Source of the DNA: a candidate division LCP-89 bacterium B3_LCP
GTDB taxonomy: Bacteria; Electryoneota; B3-LCP
Direction of reading: 5' to 3'
DNA length: 64,000 bases
Assembly: GCA_005223185.1 (NCBI GenBank)
Contig: NJBN01000006.1
Span: 124,001 to 188,000, forward strand
The notes beneath the pieces are model-generated. The model was not told the DNA's origin. It did not search any database and worked only from the letters and a program-made list of their open reading frames with translations. How positions within the stretch are numbered: position 1 is the stretch's first letter; every line of letters begins with the position of its first letter. A program made the position numbers and the translations under genes. Shown here piece by piece: positions 17,594-26,039 of the stretch.

Positions 17594-18643
17594 TCAACTT
17601 TCCAACAGAGATACAATATAATCACCTGATGCACTGGTTCCCAACGAGCCCCCTAAATCTCGCGGCACGTTGTTGGTTTTCACGGCTTCGATGACGGCAT
17701 TTTCAATGCGTGTATTCCAATCAGGATAACCCAAATGCTCCAGCATGATGCCCACAGTCAAAATAGCAGCCAGAGGATTGGCTATATCTTTGCCGTGGTA
17801 CTTGGGAGCGCTGCCATGAACCGGCTCAAAGAGGGAAGTTCTACCCGGGTGAATGTTGCCCGATCCAGCCAAGCCCATTCCTCCTGCTAATTGAGCTCCT
17901 AAGTCGGTGATAATATCACCGAACATGTTGCAACTTACTATGACTTCAAACTGTTCCGGGCGCTTAACCATCTGCATCAGCAAAGCGTCTATGTACCAGT
18001 GCTGCTTTTCAATATCAGGGTATTCTTCCCCAACTTCCGCGAAGGCACGCTGCCAGAGATCGCCCTCAAAACGCATGGCATTGGATTTATCGGACATGGT
18101 CACGCGCGGGCGTCCGCTCATCTTAGCATATTCAAAGGCATGGCGTATTATCCGTTCGACTCCCTTGCGCGTATTAATGGACGTCTGGATGGCTACTTCA
18201 TCAGGCGTTCCCTGCTTTATGATTCCCCCTGTTCCCGCATATAAACCTTCGGTATTCTCTCGAAATACCACGAAGTCTATATCGTCCATCGTCTTGTTTT
18301 TTAAGGGACATAAAGATTCCTGATAGAGCTTCACCGGACGATAATTGACGTAGAGATCCAGCTTGAAGCGCAAACCCAAGAGAATCTCCTTGGCGTGATG
18401 CATATCCGGGACGCGTGGGTCTCCCACTGCGCCGATGTAAATGGCGTCGTAGTTCTCCCGGAAGTTTTCCACCTCTTCATCGGGTAGAGTTATCCCCGTT
18501 TCCAGATACTTATCGGCGCCGTAATCGAAAGTGTCCCAGTTGATATCCACGCCTGCGGATTTAACCGCTTCCAATACCTTTATAGCTTCTTCAGTAACGT
18601 CAATTCCTATCCCGTCACCGGGAATGACTGCGATTTTTTTCAT
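17594..18643 (-). CDS. Isocitrate/isopropylmalate/homoisocitrate-type dehydrogenase
   Basis: A 349-residue beta-decarboxylating dehydrogenase. The active-site set is intact: FRENTEGLYAG (E129), SDKSNAMR (K186), D219, and NMFGDIITD with D243 and D247, plus EPVHGSAPKYHGKDIANPLA for NAD. RENTEG is the form seen in isocitrate, homoisocitrate and related archaeal-type enzymes rather than classical LeuB. Together with the synthase and LeuCD-type genes it completes a citrate- or homocitrate-type sequence that ends in a 2-oxoacid. The substrate is not determined by sequence alone. Confidence 0.88.
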   Translation of the reverse strand: MKKIAVIPGDGIGIDVTEEAIKVLEAVKSAGVDINWDTFDYGADKYLETGITLPDEEVENFRENYDAIYIGAVGDPRVPDMHHAKEILLGLRFKLDLYVNYRPVKLYQESLCPLKNKTMDDIDFVVFRENTEGLYAGTGGIIKQGTPDEVAIQTSINTRKGVERIIRHAFEYAKMSGRPRVTMSDKSNAMRFEGDLWQRAFAEVGEEYPDIEKQHWYIDALLMQMVKRPEQFEVIVSCNMFGDIITDLGAQLAGGMGLAGSGNIHPGRTSLFEPVHGSAPKYHGKDIANPLAAILTVGIMLEHLGYPDWNTRIENAVIEAVKTNNVPRDLGGSLGTSASGDYIVSLLES

Positions 18644-18725
18644 TTTGATATTATTTCGTTTTATTTAATGTTGAGATTAAGTTCTGTGATATGGGATTGA
18701 TAGTCGTTAATTAATTTTGTTATCA

Positions 18726-18782
18726 GGTAGCGCGGGGGCTTGCCCCCGCTAGTAGCAGGCGGCAGCAAGCTGCCGCGCTACC
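18726..18782. repeat. Two GTAG-headed REP palindromes
   Basis: In the 174-base gap before the IDH-type gene, GGTAGCGCGGGGGCTTGCCC begins a 25-base palindrome, and an inverted copy with a different stem (GGCAGCAAGCTGCC then GCGCTACC) follows. Both belong to the GTAG family linked to the transposase at 48.7-49.2 kb. Nothing else is evident in this gap. Confidence 0.85.
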
Positions 18783-18817
18783 TCTCTGGCCCTCATAGAA
18801 ACGTTCAGTTGATTTAA

Positions 18818-21172
18818 TTATTTATTCACCTTACCTGCTTTACGTAGAGCAGTTCTGATTCTTTCCGGCGTCACTGGAAGTTCATTAATCCGTACGCCGG
18901 TGGCATCATATATAGCATTTAGAATAGCGGGAATGGTGGGCATAATTCCGCCCTCACCCACTTCTTTAGCGCCGAAAGGACCGTTCGGTTCATGGCTCTC
19001 TATGATGATGGATTCCAAAGGCGGCATATCCAACGAAGTGGGGATTTTATATTCGGCTAAGTTAGCGTTAATCACTCTGCCGCATTCGTCGTATTTGATC
19101 TCCTCCATCAGAGCTTCACCCATGCCCATCATCATGGAACCTTGCATCTGTCCTTCGACCTGGGTGCGGTTAATGGCGAAACCACAATCGTGAGCACCCG
19201 TTATCTTTTCGACCGTAACTTCACCGGTATCCAGATTCACGTCAACTTCGGCAATTTGTGCGCTGCAGCCGAAAGCGGGACTGGTACCCACAGCAGCTCC
19301 CTTGAAGGACCCACCAAGTTTAGGTGGACTGTACTTTCCTGTCCCCACGATGCTGCCCTTATCTATAAAGGCGACGCGGGCTGCTTCGTTGAAGGTGAGG
19401 TTGCCGCTCTTTACGATTCCCCGGAAACCGCGATGCTCCATGCGGAAATCGTGGCGAAGTTCTTCTATATTTAAATCGCCTTTAGAATTGATAACTTCCC
19501 CATCTATAACATCAAGATCGTCAATCGATGCGCCAGTTTTGTCAGCAATAACTTCTAGAATCTGTGCTTTAACTGATTCAGCCGCCTCTTTAGCAGCAGT
19601 ACCGGTCATCAACGTGGTGCGGGATGAATAAGCGCCCAAATCTACCGCAAGATCCGAATCGCCGGACATTACTCTGACGTCAGAAAGAGGGATTCCCAGC
19701 ACTTCTGCGGTGATCATCGCCAGCATGGTGTCGCTGCCCTGCCCGATATCCGCCGCACCGGATTCCACAATCACACCACCACCAACTTCGTTAAGCTTAG
19801 TAACGACCGTACAGTGAGGCGTCTTGGAATAATAGATGGGATAACCCGCACCCGAAACGAAAAATCCACAGGCGGCACCAATGCCCTTGCCATCAGGTTG
19901 ATCATCACGCTTATTCTTCCAGGCAGCGCTGTCGCGGACGGCTTCAAGAGCTTCTTTCATCCCGAAACTGGACAGGTATAGTTCATTGCAGGTGGTTTCA
20001 CCGGCTTCGCGGACGTTTTTCAAGCGCAGTTCGACCGGATCCATATTCAGCTCTTCAGCGATTCTGTCAAGCTGTATTTCAAAACAGGCGCGAGCTATGA
20101 CAGCTCCATGACCACGCTGTGCACCACAGGCGGGTTTGTTTGTTACCACCCGGTAGCCATCGTACTTCATATTTTCGAGGCGGTAGGGCCCACCCAGTAG
20201 CGAACCGGCGTAATAGACAGTAGCAATTCCAAAACTGCAATAAGCGCCTCCGTCTAAGAGAGCCTCATGTTCTAAAAAGCAGATAGTGCCGTCTTTTCTT
20301 ACGCCGGTGGTCATTTTATGAAAGAACTGGTGGCGCGCCCGAGAATGCAGAAAAACTTGCTCACGATCGAAAGTGATCTTCACTGGTTTGCCGGTTTTCA
20401 TAGCTAACAGACAGGTGGCCAATTCCATAGAAGAACAGGCGGCTTTGGGACCGAATCCTCCTCCAACGGCGGGCTTTACCACCCTGACTTTATGCAGGGG
20501 CAAGCTCAAAGCCATCGCCAGAGTGCGTTGGATGTAGTGGGGCGCCTGGGTGGAGCTGTACATGGTCAAATAGCCCTGGTCGTATGTTGCCAGTGCAGAT
20601 TGTGGTTCCAGAAAAGCAGCATCCTGCATTTTCGAGGTCAGTTCATCGGTGCGAATGACGTCTGCTTCCTTTTGGGCAGCTTCCACGTCTCCGAAATCCC
20701 AATGCACCTGTTGGACGATGTTGTTCTTGTAGCGTTCATGCAACTGTTCTGCCTCATCATCCATCGCCAGATGGGCATCCAGAACTGATGGCAGTTCTTC
20801 AAATTCGACTTTGATCAGATCTAAAGCCTGACGGGCAATTTCGGGAGTTACCGCTGCCACTGCCGCGATTTCATCACCGACATAGCGGACTCTTTCCGAA
20901 GCAAATATCTGTTCATCGTACCTTGCGGGACTGACACCGAAAGCGATTCCTTCTGTATCTTCACTGGTAATGACGGCTTTTACACCGGGGAGTTTTTTCG
21001 CTTCAGTAGTATCTACCTTGACAATCCTGGCATGTGCTTGTGGACTATGCAGGATAGCTCCGAAAAGCATCTCCGGCATAGATAGGTCATCGGTATACTT
21101 CGCCTTGCCGGTTACCTTATCGAAGGCGTCCACCCGGGGTGCGCGAGTATTCAGGATTCGGTAGTCGCTCAT
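18818..21172 (-). CDS. Molybdenum hydroxylase large (molybdopterin) subunit, xanthine dehydrogenase family
   Basis: A 784-residue molybdopterin cytosine dinucleotide-binding subunit. Recognisable segments are AVGGGFGPKAACSSMELATC, SGAADIGQGSDTMLA, QMQGSMMMGMGEALMEE and the active-site Glu in GAKEVGEGG. The family hydroxylates or reductively dehydroxylates aromatic or heterocyclic substrates; beside benzoyl-CoA genes, a 4-hydroxybenzoyl-CoA reductase-like role is tempting. The FAD subunit, however, lacks the iron-sulfur insert of that enzyme at its known place, so the substrate stays open. It overlaps the 2Fe-2S subunit by four bases. Confidence 0.88.
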   Translation of the reverse strand: MSDYRILNTRAPRVDAFDKVTGKAKYTDDLSMPEMLFGAILHSPQAHARIVKVDTTEAKKLPGVKAVITSEDTEGIAFGVSPARYDEQIFASERVRYVGDEIAAVAAVTPEIARQALDLIKVEFEELPSVLDAHLAMDDEAEQLHERYKNNIVQQVHWDFGDVEAAQKEADVIRTDELTSKMQDAAFLEPQSALATYDQGYLTMYSSTQAPHYIQRTLAMALSLPLHKVRVVKPAVGGGFGPKAACSSMELATCLLAMKTGKPVKITFDREQVFLHSRARHQFFHKMTTGVRKDGTICFLEHEALLDGGAYCSFGIATVYYAGSLLGGPYRLENMKYDGYRVVTNKPACGAQRGHGAVIARACFEIQLDRIAEELNMDPVELRLKNVREAGETTCNELYLSSFGMKEALEAVRDSAAWKNKRDDQPDGKGIGAACGFFVSGAGYPIYYSKTPHCTVVTKLNEVGGGVIVESGAADIGQGSDTMLAMITAEVLGIPLSDVRVMSGDSDLAVDLGAYSSRTTLMTGTAAKEAAESVKAQILEVIADKTGASIDDLDVIDGEVINSKGDLNIEELRHDFRMEHRGFRGIVKSGNLTFNEAARVAFIDKGSIVGTGKYSPPKLGGSFKGAAVGTSPAFGCSAQIAEVDVNLDTGEVTVEKITGAHDCGFAINRTQVEGQMQGSMMMGMGEALMEEIKYDECGRVINANLAEYKIPTSLDMPPLESIIIESHEPNGPFGAKEVGEGGIMPTIPAILNAIYDATGVRINELPVTPERIRTALRKAGKVNK

Positions 21173-21666
21173 TTCGCTTCCTCCGGTTGGGCTTCTTCCT
21201 TCATCATATCCTTAGCGGCGGTCAATACAGCTTCCACTATCTTCTGATATCCGGTGCACCTGCAAAGGTTACCGGAGAGCGCCAAGCGCACGTCCGCTTC
21301 GGAAGGATCCGGGTTTTTATCCAGAAGCGCTAAAGCATTCAGCACCATTCCGGGTGTGCAGAAGCCGCATTGTATGGCGCCAACTTCAACGAAGGCTTTT
21401 TGTACGGGGTGAAGTTCACTGCCTTCGGCGACGCCTTCTATGGTCAAAATGTCAAACCCTTGAGCCTCAACCGCCAACACCAGACAGGAGAAGACGGGCA
21501 CTCCGTCCATGAGCACAGTACAGGCTCCGCAGTCACCGATTCCGCACCCTTTCTTGGTGCCGGTCAAACCTAACTGGTAGCGCAGGACGTCCGCCAGCGA
21601 TACATTCGCTTCAACTGCCAGTTCGTGTTCAAGACTGTTAACTGATAGGGTGATTAGTTTTTTCAT
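21169..21666 (-). CDS. Molybdenum hydroxylase 2Fe-2S subunit
   Basis: A 165-residue subunit with the two 2Fe-2S sites of the family: CGIGDCGACTVLMDG...C for the plant-type cluster, and CGFCTPGM with NLCRCTGYQ for the second. It passes electrons from the molybdenum site to FAD. The stop overlaps the large-subunit start (ATGA). The FAD subunit gene is separated from it by a REP-associated transposase gene. Confidence 0.93.
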   Translation of the reverse strand: MKKLITLSVNSLEHELAVEANVSLADVLRYQLGLTGTKKGCGIGDCGACTVLMDGVPVFSCLVLAVEAQGFDILTIEGVAEGSELHPVQKAFVEVGAIQCGFCTPGMVLNALALLDKNPDPSEADVRLALSGNLCRCTGYQKIVEAVLTAAKDMMKEEAQPEEAK

Positions 21667-21698
21667 TTATAGCAGTTAGTTATTAGCTGTTAGCTATC
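21667..21698. repeat. Short degenerate repeat (AGCAGTTAG type)
   Basis: AGCAGTTAGTTATTAGCTGT followed by TAGC. Related sequence occurs at 32895-32936 and, inverted, at 38484-38527 next to a four-helix-bundle gene. Confidence 0.55.
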
Positions 21699-21701
21699 CC
21701 T

Positions 21702-21793
21702 GTGCTGTCGACTCTCCGCAGTCGATGATCTAGAGTGCCGCTGACTCCCCGTAGTTGGTACACATTGTGCCATCGACTCCCTGTAGTCGATGG
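21702..21793 (+). repeat. Three GTGCC-headed REP palindromes, 3' side of transposase
   Basis: Three units in the same orientation start at about 21702 (GTGCTGTCGACTC...), 21735 (degenerate) and 21767 (GTGCCATCGACTC...GTAGTCGATGG). Each has a conserved five-base head and a hairpin stem with a small loop. They lie directly downstream of the transposase gene. Confidence 0.85.
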
Positions 21794-21798
21794 TTTTT

Positions 21799-22281
21799 CT
21801 ATTCCAACCAAGCAAAATCCCTTGTTAAATTTTCATTTGCCTCATTCAGCTCCCAAAAACCATAACTGGAATAAATCCAATCCTCAGGTTTCTCTACCAG
21901 ATTAGCTTTGACTGGATTATAGTGAATATAATTAAGTTTTATTCTGAATTGTTCCTCAGATGTGATAACCAAATCATCAAATCCTCTTTCCCAAAACCTC
22001 TGGTCCCCAACTATCTTCTTTCTAACTATACCCTTGAATGAGTGAATGAATTTCGATATTCCATGACCACCAACTTTTGAGCCCAACAATAAATGTATAT
22101 GATTGGGCATGATTACATAAGCCATTAAAATACATGATTTAAGTCTAACTGTTTTGTACAGTTCTTGTTGGACAATTATTAATCTTTCTTCATTATTAAA
22201 GTAGTTCACTCTGCCCAAGGTCGAAGTTGTTACAAAGAACAGATTAGGCCCGAATATACTATTTCTATATTTTAAACCCAT
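21799..22281 (-). CDS. REP-associated tyrosine transposase (RAYT), copy 1
   Basis: A 160-residue Y1 (IS200-like) transposase. H61-I-H63 in PNHIHLLLG is the HUH metal site and Y118 in KLNYIHYNPVKANLV is the likely nucleophile. It is bracketed by seven GTGCC-type palindromes (three downstream, four upstream), the hallmark of RAYT genes that act on REP DNA. It sits between two subunit genes of one molybdenum enzyme without destroying either. RAYTs are usually single-copy and domesticated-looking. Confidence 0.9.
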   Translation of the reverse strand: MGLKYRNSIFGPNLFFVTTSTLGRVNYFNNEERLIIVQQELYKTVRLKSCILMAYVIMPNHIHLLLGSKVGGHGISKFIHSFKGIVRKKIVGDQRFWERGFDDLVITSEEQFRIKLNYIHYNPVKANLVEKPEDWIYSSYGFWELNEANENLTRDFAWLE

Positions 22282-22296
22282 AATAGACTTGCTATG

Positions 22297-22442
22297 CGCT
22301 GAGTACAGGGACTCAGCGGCACACCTTATTCGCAGCAGAACGTGCCATCGACTCCTTGAAGTCGATGATCTAGAGTGCCGCCGACTCCCTGCAGTCGGCG
22401 GAACAACCTCTGCAGGCGCTGAGTACAGGGACTCAGCGGCAC
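22297..22442. repeat. Four GTGCC-headed REP palindromes, 5' side of transposase
   Basis: Units at about 22297-22322 and 22417-22442 are in minus orientation (CGCTGAGTACAGGGACTCAG then CGGCAC); units at 22342-22368 and 22375-22401 are in plus orientation (GTGCCATCGACTCC..., GTGCCGCCGACTCC...). Head and loop are conserved while stems vary with compensating changes. Confidence 0.88.
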
Positions 22443-22449
22443 AAACGCA

Positions 22450-23394
22450 CTAACGCGCTCTTTCCAATGCTTTCTGCAATGCGTTTTTCACCAATATCCC
22501 TACCATATCCACCCGGTACAGCGCCGACCCGCGGTGGTCGGTGATCGGTTTACACTCACCGGCGGCGGTTTTGCCTGCTTCCTTGAACAAATCATCCGAT
22601 GGTTTCTCACCAATCAGAGAAGCAGCGGCTTTTTCTGCCAGGACCGGCGTGGGTGCAACAGACCCCAACGCTACCTTAGCCTGGGATATTTTCCCCGCCT
22701 TATCCAGAGTCAAAACTGCAGCGACATTAACTACTGAAATCTCCAGTGCTTTGCGGTTGGCCAGCTTGATGCAGGAACTACCTGACATTTCAGGCAGCGC
22801 CGGAAAGATTACCTTCGATAGCACTTCATCCGCTTTTCGGATTGTTCTTCCCGGGCCGGTTACGAAATCAGATACAGAGACTATTCGCGTTTCATTTACT
22901 GATTGAAGTTCGAGCTGAGCCCCTAACGCCACCGAAGGCACCAGCGCATCAGCCGCCGGGCGAGCATTGCAGATGTTGCCGCCAAGGGTTCCACGATTGC
23001 GCACCAGGGGAGAGCCTAAATTATCTCCCCCTTCTGCTAATGCAGTCAGCTTTTCCCGCACCAATTGCGATTCGCATATCTGCGTAATGGTGGTCATGGA
23101 ACCGATGCTTATATCGCCGTTTTTCGCTTCAGAGATACCACTAAGATCGGGTATGCGTGAAAGCGCTACCATATAAGCAGGTGGTTTCTCGACTGCTTTC
23201 CGGGGCATAAGGGTTTTGGGGTCGCAACCGCTGCAACGAGGTAAGTGTTCCGGAATTATGGGGCGGCGGATATCTACTAATATATCCGTCCCACCCGCCA
23301 GGACGGCTGCTCCTTCAGAAGAATGCTTACCCAACAGTTCGCAGGCTTCCTGCAGAGATTCTGGTTGTAGAACTTCAAATGGCGGTATTGACAT
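22450..23394 (-). CDS. Molybdenum hydroxylase FAD subunit with small Cys insert
   Basis: A 314-residue FAD-binding subunit of the xanthine dehydrogenase family (VLAGGTDILVDIRR, NLGSPLVRNRGTLGGNICNARPAAD in parts, KLANRKALEISVVNVAA). Between the GGTD strand and MVALSRIPDL an insert of about 27 residues (45-71) carries C54-S-G-C57. The 4Fe-4S insert of 4-hydroxybenzoyl-CoA reductase is at a different place and has four cysteines; it is absent. It should pass electrons between the 2Fe-2S subunit and an external carrier. It is separated from its partners by the transposase island. Confidence 0.88.
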   Translation of the reverse strand: MSIPPFEVLQPESLQEACELLGKHSSEGAAVLAGGTDILVDIRRPIIPEHLPRCSGCDPKTLMPRKAVEKPPAYMVALSRIPDLSGISEAKNGDISIGSMTTITQICESQLVREKLTALAEGGDNLGSPLVRNRGTLGGNICNARPAADALVPSVALGAQLELQSVNETRIVSVSDFVTGPGRTIRKADEVLSKVIFPALPEMSGSSCIKLANRKALEISVVNVAAVLTLDKAGKISQAKVALGSVAPTPVLAEKAAASLIGEKPSDDLFKEAGKTAAGECKPITDHRGSALYRVDMVGILVKNALQKALERAR

Positions 23395-23420
23395 TTATAA
23401 TATTCTCAAATTGTTTTTCC

Positions 23421-23491
23421 GTCAGACGAGGGCGTCTTACGGCACGTTCCCTGAGGTAAATTGTGTGGTGTCAAACGCCCTCGTTTGACAC
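23421..23491. repeat. Two REP-like palindromes between FAD subunit and acyl-CoA dehydrogenase
   Basis: The first, read on the minus strand, starts GTGCCGTAAGACGCCCTCGT (23446-23421). The second, GTGTCAAACG CCCT CGTTTGACAC (23468-23491), is a perfect ten-base stem with a four-base loop. The heads GTGCC/GTGTC link them to the family around transposase 1. Confidence 0.75.
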
Positions 23492-23531
23492 TTAAGTCCA
23501 TTTATCATTCTGTTAATACTATTTAATCAGT

Positions 23532-24680
23532 TCAATCAGTTCTGGCTATCACATCCCTCGCTATAACCAGCTTCTGGATTTCGCTCGTTCCCTCATATAA
23601 CCTGGTGATGCGAGCATCACGATAGAATCTCTCGATGGGGTATTCCCGCATATAGCCCATACCGCCGTGTATCTGCACGGCTTTGTCAACTATGCGATCC
23701 AACGCTTCGGAACAGTAGAGCTTGGTCATGGCTGCTTCGCGGGAAAACGGAATCCCGTTATCACACATCCAGGCAGTCCGGTAGAGGATGCTCTCCATAT
23801 TGTAGGTTTCCGTAGCCATTTCCGCCAGCATCCACTGGATAGCCTGCAGTTTAGCTATCGGTTTACCGAACTGCACTCGCTGTTTGGAATGCTGCACGGA
23901 TAGGCTGAGCACTTCTCTGGCGGCTCCCAAACACTGAGCGCCGATTCCTATCCTGCCGACGTCCAGTGTCTTCATGGCAACTCTGAAGCCTCTGTTGACT
24001 TCACCAAGTAGGTTCTCTTCCGGTACTTCCATGTCTTCGAAGAACAGGTCTGTGGTATGCGATCCCCTGATGCCCATCTTCTCTTCCGGCTTGCCAGCGG
24101 AAAACCCTGCCATGGTCTTATCCACTAAAAAGGCTGATATTCCCCTGATTCCAGCTTCGGGATTGGTCAACGCAAAGATGGAATAGACGTCCGCTACGCC
24201 GCCGTTGGTGATGAAGGTCTTCTGCCCGTTGATGATGTAGCGGTCGCCTTTCTTCACTGCCATTGTACGCATGGCAGCAGCATCAGAACCAGCCTGAGGT
24301 TCGGTCAGCGCAAAGGCAGCCAGTTTCTCGCCAGCACACATATCGGGGAGCAGTTTCTTCTTCTGCTCTTCAGTGCCGCCCAAATAAACAGCCATAGCGC
24401 CGATGGATATATGTCCTCCCAAAGCCGCCGCAGTGGACATGCAGGCGCGAGAGACCTCTCCCAGCATTATGCAGTAGCCGGTCTCCCCCATATCTCCGCC
24501 GCCGTATTCTTCGGGAAAGGGGATTCCTAAAAATCCCAGTTCAGCGGCTTTGTCTATTATCTCCCGGGGTACGTCGGCGTTTTTGTCTATATCTTCGGCA
24601 TGCGGGCGGACTTCTTTGTCCGCATATTTGCGCGCTAATTCGCGCAGCATTTCGTGTTCTTCACTAAAGGTGAAATCCAT
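23532..24680 (-). CDS. Acyl-CoA dehydrogenase
   Basis: A 382-residue FAD acyl-CoA dehydrogenase. ALTEPQAGSDAAAMRT and FITNGG form the flavin and substrate site, RVQFGKPI and QIHGGMGYMREYP are family signatures, and the catalytic base lies in YEGTSEIQK. It is 23 bases from had and probably in the same operon. In aromatic clusters such enzymes oxidise pimeloyl-CoA, cyclohexanecarboxyl-CoA-type or butyryl-CoA substrates; the exact substrate is not clear. It is clearly different from the glutaryl-CoA dehydrogenase at 44.5 kb. Confidence 0.9.
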   Translation of the reverse strand: MDFTFSEEHEMLRELARKYADKEVRPHAEDIDKNADVPREIIDKAAELGFLGIPFPEEYGGGDMGETGYCIMLGEVSRACMSTAAALGGHISIGAMAVYLGGTEEQKKKLLPDMCAGEKLAAFALTEPQAGSDAAAMRTMAVKKGDRYIINGQKTFITNGGVADVYSIFALTNPEAGIRGISAFLVDKTMAGFSAGKPEEKMGIRGSHTTDLFFEDMEVPEENLLGEVNRGFRVAMKTLDVGRIGIGAQCLGAAREVLSLSVQHSKQRVQFGKPIAKLQAIQWMLAEMATETYNMESILYRTAWMCDNGIPFSREAAMTKLYCSEALDRIVDKAVQIHGGMGYMREYPIERFYRDARITRLYEGTSEIQKLVIARDVIARTD

Positions 24681-24703
24681 GTTTATCGCTCTGAATTTTA
24701 TAT

Positions 24704-25732
24704 TTAAGGAGTTATAATCGAACGTAACGCATTGGGATCGTTCTTTCGCAGCAGATCGAAAGCGTCATTTATCTTTTCTAACGGAAATTTGCCGGTAACC
24801 AGCTCTTTAAGTTTAATCTTGCCGGTGCGCGCCATTTCTATGATTTTTGGGTAATCGACGGGACGACATCCTAAAGAACCGATGATTTCCTGTTCGAAGA
24901 ACATGATCTTGGACGCAGGTAGTTCCACGTTTTTATGAGTGTACCCTACCACCACCGTTCTGCCACCCTTGCGAATGCAGGCGAAGGCATCCTGTATGGT
25001 TTTAGGATTACCGATGACTTCGAAGGAAACGTCGGCGCCACCGCCGGTCATCTTCTTAACTTCCTTATCGATACGTTCCACTTTGCTGGCGTCGATCACA
25101 CTTTGAGCGCCCAACTTTTTTGCCATCTCCAGTTTTTCGGGGATGATATCGACGGCAATGACCGAAGCACCCACGGCTGCAGCCACCTGTACCGTATTGA
25201 TTCCCACGCCGCCACAGCCGAATACGACCACATTATCACCAGCTTTGACCTCCCCGCGATTGACCACTGCATGATAGGGAGTTGAAATGGCATCGGCAAT
25301 GATGGAACCTTCCTCTAAGGGGACGTCATCAGGCATGTGAAGTGCATCTTTTGCCGGAGCTAAGACATATTCTGCATAAGCGCCGTCCACATGATTGCCG
25401 AACATGACCATATTATCACAGATATTCTCCTTGCCCAAACGGCAATTAGGACAGTATCCACAGGTTAATACCGCTGGCAACAAAACCTTATCGCCCTCCT
25501 TGAAATTGCTGACGTCAGAACCAACTCCGGCGACAGTACCGGAAGGTTCATGCCCCAGGATCATGGGCGGTTCTTTAAACGTGGGAACGCCATGATCGAT
25601 ATAGTGAAGATCGGTATGACAGACGCCGCACGCCGCTACTTTGACCAATATCTGTCCACTTCCGGCTTCCGGAGTGGGGACTTCAGTTACCTCTAAGGGT
25701 TTGCCTGAACCGTGGAATATTGCTGCTTTCAT
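24704..25732 (-). CDS. had: 6-hydroxycyclohex-1-ene-1-carbonyl-CoA dehydrogenase (zinc alcohol dehydrogenase)
   Basis: A 342-residue medium-chain zinc dehydrogenase. CGVCHTDLHY and GHEPSG hold catalytic-zinc ligands, CGYCPNCRLGKENIC the structural zinc, and GCGGVGINTVQVAAAVGA the NAD fold. Class I Had/BzdX enzymes belong to this family, and the gene sits with oah, dch and benzoyl-CoA reductase genes, so I assign oxidation of 6-hydroxycyclohex-1-ene-1-carbonyl-CoA. ATG 25732 (MKAAIFHGSG) has AAGGAG eight bases upstream and shares a base with the stop of the preceding small gene (TAATG), so the longer frame to 25765 is not used. Confidence 0.82.
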   Translation of the reverse strand: MKAAIFHGSGKPLEVTEVPTPEAGSGQILVKVAACGVCHTDLHYIDHGVPTFKEPPMILGHEPSGTVAGVGSDVSNFKEGDKVLLPAVLTCGYCPNCRLGKENICDNMVMFGNHVDGAYAEYVLAPAKDALHMPDDVPLEEGSIIADAISTPYHAVVNRGEVKAGDNVVVFGCGGVGINTVQVAAAVGASVIAVDIIPEKLEMAKKLGAQSVIDASKVERIDKEVKKMTGGGADVSFEVIGNPKTIQDAFACIRKGGRTVVVGYTHKNVELPASKIMFFEQEIIGSLGCRPVDYPKIIEMARTGKIKLKELVTGKFPLEKINDAFDLLRKNDPNALRSIITP

Positions 25733-25959
25733 TATGACTTCTCCTTTGGATTTAACAGGTGCCACACACCGTCTGGAATGAAGCCCCGCGTAATTTTACA
25801 CACTTGGCGCACCAGTTTACGGAATCTACTATTCCGCTTCCTATGCAACTTTTTGATGAGATTATTCAGAATTTCCTCTGGGACTTCCACATCTAAATCC
25901 CTAATACGTACTCTAGCTTTCCGAAAATCATCATTCTGGCTGTGCTGGTGTCCATTCAT
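25732..25959 (-). CDS. Small basic protein, unknown, coupled to had
   Basis: A 75-residue protein with an acidic start and very basic C-terminal half (KKLHRKRNSRFRKLVRQ). ATG 25959 is preceded by TCTGGAGGAATA, a near-perfect ribosome site, and its stop overlaps the had start as TAATG. Both facts argue for a real, translated gene despite the short length. I do not recognise a family. It may bind nucleic acid or a partner protein of the pathway; this is a guess from composition. Confidence 0.7.
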   Translation of the reverse strand: MNGHQHSQNDDFRKARVRIRDLDVEVPEEILNNLIKKLHRKRNSRFRKLVRQVCKITRGFIPDGVWHLLNPKEKS

Positions 25960-26039
25960 TATTCCTCCAGATTTATCAAAGTGTGAAAGATTCACCATGC
26001 ATCTATAATTCTGAATGAGATATATAATTTATTTCTCTT

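Noticed and set aside
17176-17694. 172-codon plus-strand frame across the leuC start and the end of the dehydrogenase gene
   Set aside because: It covers parts of two well-supported minus-strand genes and shows no domain or ribosome site.
22450-23394. Direct call as beta subunit of 4-hydroxybenzoyl-CoA reductase
   Set aside because: The four-Cys 4Fe-4S insert of that subunit is missing from its known place; only a two-Cys insert elsewhere is present.
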